From the NCBI RefSeq assembly GCF_017353185.1, contig NZ_JAFMYV010000017.1, positions 1-64,000 on the forward strand: a stretch of 64,000 nt of DNA, in the 5' to 3' direction. Origin of the DNA: Fibrella rubiginis. Its GTDB lineage: Bacteria; Bacteroidota; Bacteroidia; Cytophagales; Spirosomataceae. Positions 62,075 through 64,000 of this stretch are shown in pieces. The first letter of the stretch is position 1, and each line of letters opens with the position of its first letter. The notes beneath the pieces are model-generated. The model saw nothing but the letters and a program-made list of their open reading frames with translations. It was not told where the DNA came from and made no database searches. Position numbers and translations under genes: made by a program.

Positions 62075-63214
62075 TTATCTAACCAACTCCATCAAGTCCT
62101 TGTCATTCACCTCTTTACGAACGTCGGCCATGTCGAGGAAACGGGTGTAGATGGTGTCGAGGGTGGGTCTGTCGTACCGGTAGCCTAATAGTTCGAGGCG
62201 GTGTTTCAGGGCATGGCGACCAGAGCGGGCGGTTAGGATGATCAGCGATTTGTCGACACCCACGTCGAGCGGATTCATGATCTCGTAATTCTCGGTATGC
62301 TTCAGGTGGCCGTCCTGATGAATGCCTGATGAGTGGGCAAAGGCATTACGGCCCACAATGGCTTTGTTGGCCTGTACCGGCATCCGCATCAGGCCCGATA
62401 CCAACTGACTCACCGGATATAGCCGCGTGGTGTCGATACCCGTTTCGAAGCCAAGTTCTTTATGCACGTTCATAGCCATCACCACTTCTTCGAGCGAGGT
62501 ATTGCCTGCCCGTTCGCCAATGCCGTTGATCGTGCATTCAATTTGCCGTGCTCCGTTCATAATGCCCGACAAGGAGTTGGCTGTTGCCAGGCCCAGGTCG
62601 TTATGGCAGTGAATCGAGATGGTGGCTTTATCGACGTTAGGTACGCAGTTATAAATATGTTTGATCTTCTCGCCGTATTCACCGGGCAGGCAATAGCCTG
62701 TTGTGTCGGGAATGTTGACCACCGTAGCTCCGGCTTTGATGACAGCTTCGGTGAGGCGACAAAGGAAATCGAGGTTAGCGCGGCCCGCATCTTCGGCGTA
62801 GAATTCTACGTCATCTACGTACGTCCGGGCATGCTTCACAGCGCGAACAGCCTGTTCCAGAATGGCCTCGCGGGTGCTGCTGAACTTGTTCCGAATGTGA
62901 ATATCCGACGCGCCAATGCCGGTATGGATCCGGCCCCGCTTAGCGTGTTTAAGCGCCTCACCCGCCGCGTCGATATCACCAGCAACGGCCCGTGATAGGG
63001 CACAAACTGTAGGGTTGGTTACGGCTTTTGCAATCTCGACCACCGACCGAAAATCACCGGGACTCGAAATTGGGAAACCTGCTTCGATCACATCAACGCC
63101 TAATCGCTCTAACTCAAGGGCTACCTGCACCTTTTCGTTTGTTGTCAGTTGACAGCCAGGCACTTGCTCACCGTCGCGAAGAGTCGTGTCGAAAATGTAT
63201 ATCCGGTTGGCCAT
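62075..63214 (-). CDS. leuA: 2-isopropylmalate synthase (short, no regulatory domain)
   Basis: 379 aa. HMGL-like TIM barrel: IYIFDTTLRDGEQVPG (DRDG-type), VIEAGFPISSPGD, the metal ligands in SIHCHNDLGLATAN and the GIGERAGNTSLEEV loop. It condenses acetyl-CoA and 2-oxoisovalerate in leucine synthesis. The C-terminal LeuA allosteric domain (about 130 aa) is absent, as in many Bacteroidetes, so leucine feedback may be missing; homocitrate or citramalate synthase is an alternative. No leuB/C/D is adjacent. The 5' leader contains an inverted repeat. Confidence 0.85.
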   Translation of the reverse strand: MANRIYIFDTTLRDGEQVPGCQLTTNEKVQVALELERLGVDVIEAGFPISSPGDFRSVVEIAKAVTNPTVCALSRAVAGDIDAAGEALKHAKRGRIHTGIGASDIHIRNKFSSTREAILEQAVRAVKHARTYVDDVEFYAEDAGRANLDFLCRLTEAVIKAGATVVNIPDTTGYCLPGEYGEKIKHIYNCVPNVDKATISIHCHNDLGLATANSLSGIMNGARQIECTINGIGERAGNTSLEEVVMAMNVHKELGFETGIDTTRLYPVSQLVSGLMRMPVQANKAIVGRNAFAHSSGIHQDGHLKHTENYEIMNPLDVGVDKSLIILTARSGRHALKHRLELLGYRYDRPTLDTIYTRFLDMADVRKEVNDKDLMELVR

Positions 63215-63216
63215 AG

Positions 63217-63261
63217 TTTGTAGTGAAATACCGCGCTTAGCGAAATTTCACTACAAAAATA
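63217..63261 (-). promoter_or_regulatory. Inverted repeat over the leuA promoter/leader with -7 box
   Basis: 13-bp perfect arms (63217-63229 and 63245-63257, TTTGTAGTGAAAT) with a 15-nt spacer, directly before the leuA ATG. On the minus strand TATTTTTG (63254-63261) is an exact -7 box and overlaps the outer arm. It can act as a repressor operator or as a leader hairpin. Confidence 0.55.
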
Positions 63262-63329
63262 GACGCTTCACTGAATTTATAAACGGGTAGGTCGTGTAAT
63301 TTTTACGCAACTACCCTGACAGCTAGTTA

Positions 63330-63920
63330 TTAGCGGTAACCAGAAAGCGCAGCTATTACAAACAGGACAAGCAAAATGTATACGCCTCCCAACACAGTAC
63401 CAGCTATACCCAAACCCAATCCCCTCTGTCCCTTTCGCCTAATTTGTCCAAAGGATACAATCCCCAGAATCAGGGCCAACGGACCTAATACAATGGTTAT
63501 GACATTCACGCCCGGCACGAACAGTAAGATCATTGCCAGTAACCCAGCAAAGAAAGACGCTGTCGCTAATCCGTTGGTCGTGCTCTCAACTGGTTTGGCC
63601 TGATACTGTTTGTGCGTAGCCCGCAGTGCTGAGCGTATAGCTTTTCCGGATGGCCTGTTTTCTGCTTTGCGCGTAACCTGGGCTGGTGAAGTACTATGAG
63701 GAATAGCCATTGCCGTATCAGCAGTAGCTGAGGCAGACTGCTGAACAGAGTCTTGCACAGGATTTTGGTTAACCTGAGCAATCGACTCATTATCAGGCTG
63801 CTCAGTTGTATGATGAACCGTGTTTGATGCCTGAAAAAATCCGTATTGGTTTGCCTGACAAGCCGTGAGCAGGTAGCTGGCAAACAGGCAAACGAGAAGT
63901 CGTAATAGAGTTGAATTCAT
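63330..63920 (-). CDS. DUF4190-like membrane lipoprotein
   Basis: 196 aa. Lipoprotein signal (ASYLLTAC, Cys21), a Ser/Thr/Gln-rich linker (about 25-110), then two membrane helices with a short basic loop (GLATASFFAGLLAMILLFVP; VLGPLALILGIVSFGQIRRK; GLGIAGTVLGGVYI), as in DUF4190 proteins. Monocistronic here. Function unknown. Confidence 0.75.
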   Translation of the reverse strand: MNSTLLRLLVCLFASYLLTACQANQYGFFQASNTVHHTTEQPDNESIAQVNQNPVQDSVQQSASATADTAMAIPHSTSPAQVTRKAENRPSGKAIRSALRATHKQYQAKPVESTTNGLATASFFAGLLAMILLFVPGVNVITIVLGPLALILGIVSFGQIRRKGQRGLGLGIAGTVLGGVYILLVLFVIAALSGYR

Positions 63921-64000
63921 AGTGCTTTTGTAGTGATTGTGAGAGGTTTATCCGCAATTAAATGAAAACGGGTCATCGTTGGTGAGTTGTCTGTACAATC

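Noticed and set aside
1..64000. CRISPR arrays, rRNA or tRNA genes, transposases
   Set aside because: I saw no regularly spaced direct repeats, no tRNA-like cloverleaf and no transposase or integrase frame. A covariance-model scan was not possible, so a missed tRNA cannot be fully excluded.

Overview
The window looks like a chromosomal segment of a Cytophagales bacterium of the Spirosomaceae (Spirosoma, Fibrella or Rudanella-like). The reasons are a GldJ-type gliding lipoprotein, a DUF4175 protein, a Bacteroidetes-type Ig-like lipoprotein, a GH97 glucosidase, many SUMF1-fold and lipobox proteins, and -7 promoter boxes of the form TAnnTTTG instead of sigma70 -10 boxes. The species call is inference; no rRNA, tRNA or CRISPR array was recognised.

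Layout. 0.2-5.2 kb: proline catabolism (pruA), threonine synthase and a TPR protein. 5.2-5.7 kb: a non-coding block full of DnaA-box-like 9-mers with an AT-rich end, interpreted as the replication origin; a parS-like site lies at 10.2 kb beside mnmG. 5.8-13.9 kb: a leftward run of Ig-like lipoprotein, methyltransferase, mnmG, DUF4175 protein and a small conserved protein. 14-19.4 kb: comF, gldJ and mfd. 19.6-22.6 kb: a leftward cluster of quinone-detoxification-type dioxygenase and hydrolase, a YciI-like protein, and a secreted barnase-type RNase followed by barstar. 22.8-25.5 kb: an Mla-type lipid ABC transporter. 25.7-27.9 kb: tandem M43 metalloprotease lipoproteins. 28-35.2 kb: comM, a coiled-coil protein, two small lipoproteins, a YdeI-like protein with a WYL regulator, and three small unknown genes. 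35.3-48.5 kb: transport, surface and hydrolytic functions (SSS symporter, GT87, SUMF1-fold protein, HAD phosphatase, TlpA protein, bile-acid-type symporter, sulfatase, DUF308, an unnamed 510-aa family, M3 peptidase). 48.7-53.4 kb: ABC pair, ApbE, arginine decarboxylase and a 42-aa lipoprotein. 53.6-57.4 kb: MarR regulator, nucleotidyltransferase and a FadB-type beta-oxidation enzyme. 57.4-59.4 kb: an accessory insertion with an antitoxin/PIN pair, a decayed copy of the fadN 3' end, a TIR-like effector and a HigA-like protein cut by a TAG. 59.5-64 kb: GH97, a probable gene remnant, leuA and a DUF4190-like lipoprotein.

The most unusual signal is structural. Many intergenic gaps hold long, nearly perfect, locus-specific inverted repeats (arms 17-54 bp, spacers mostly 5-40 nt). 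They occur between convergent, tandem and even divergent genes. Most are far longer than an intrinsic terminator needs, and several belong to word-like repeat families that I recall from unrelated bacteria. The second is the accessory insertion behind fadN, where a TIR-like effector is paired with a HigA-type antitoxin instead of HigB.
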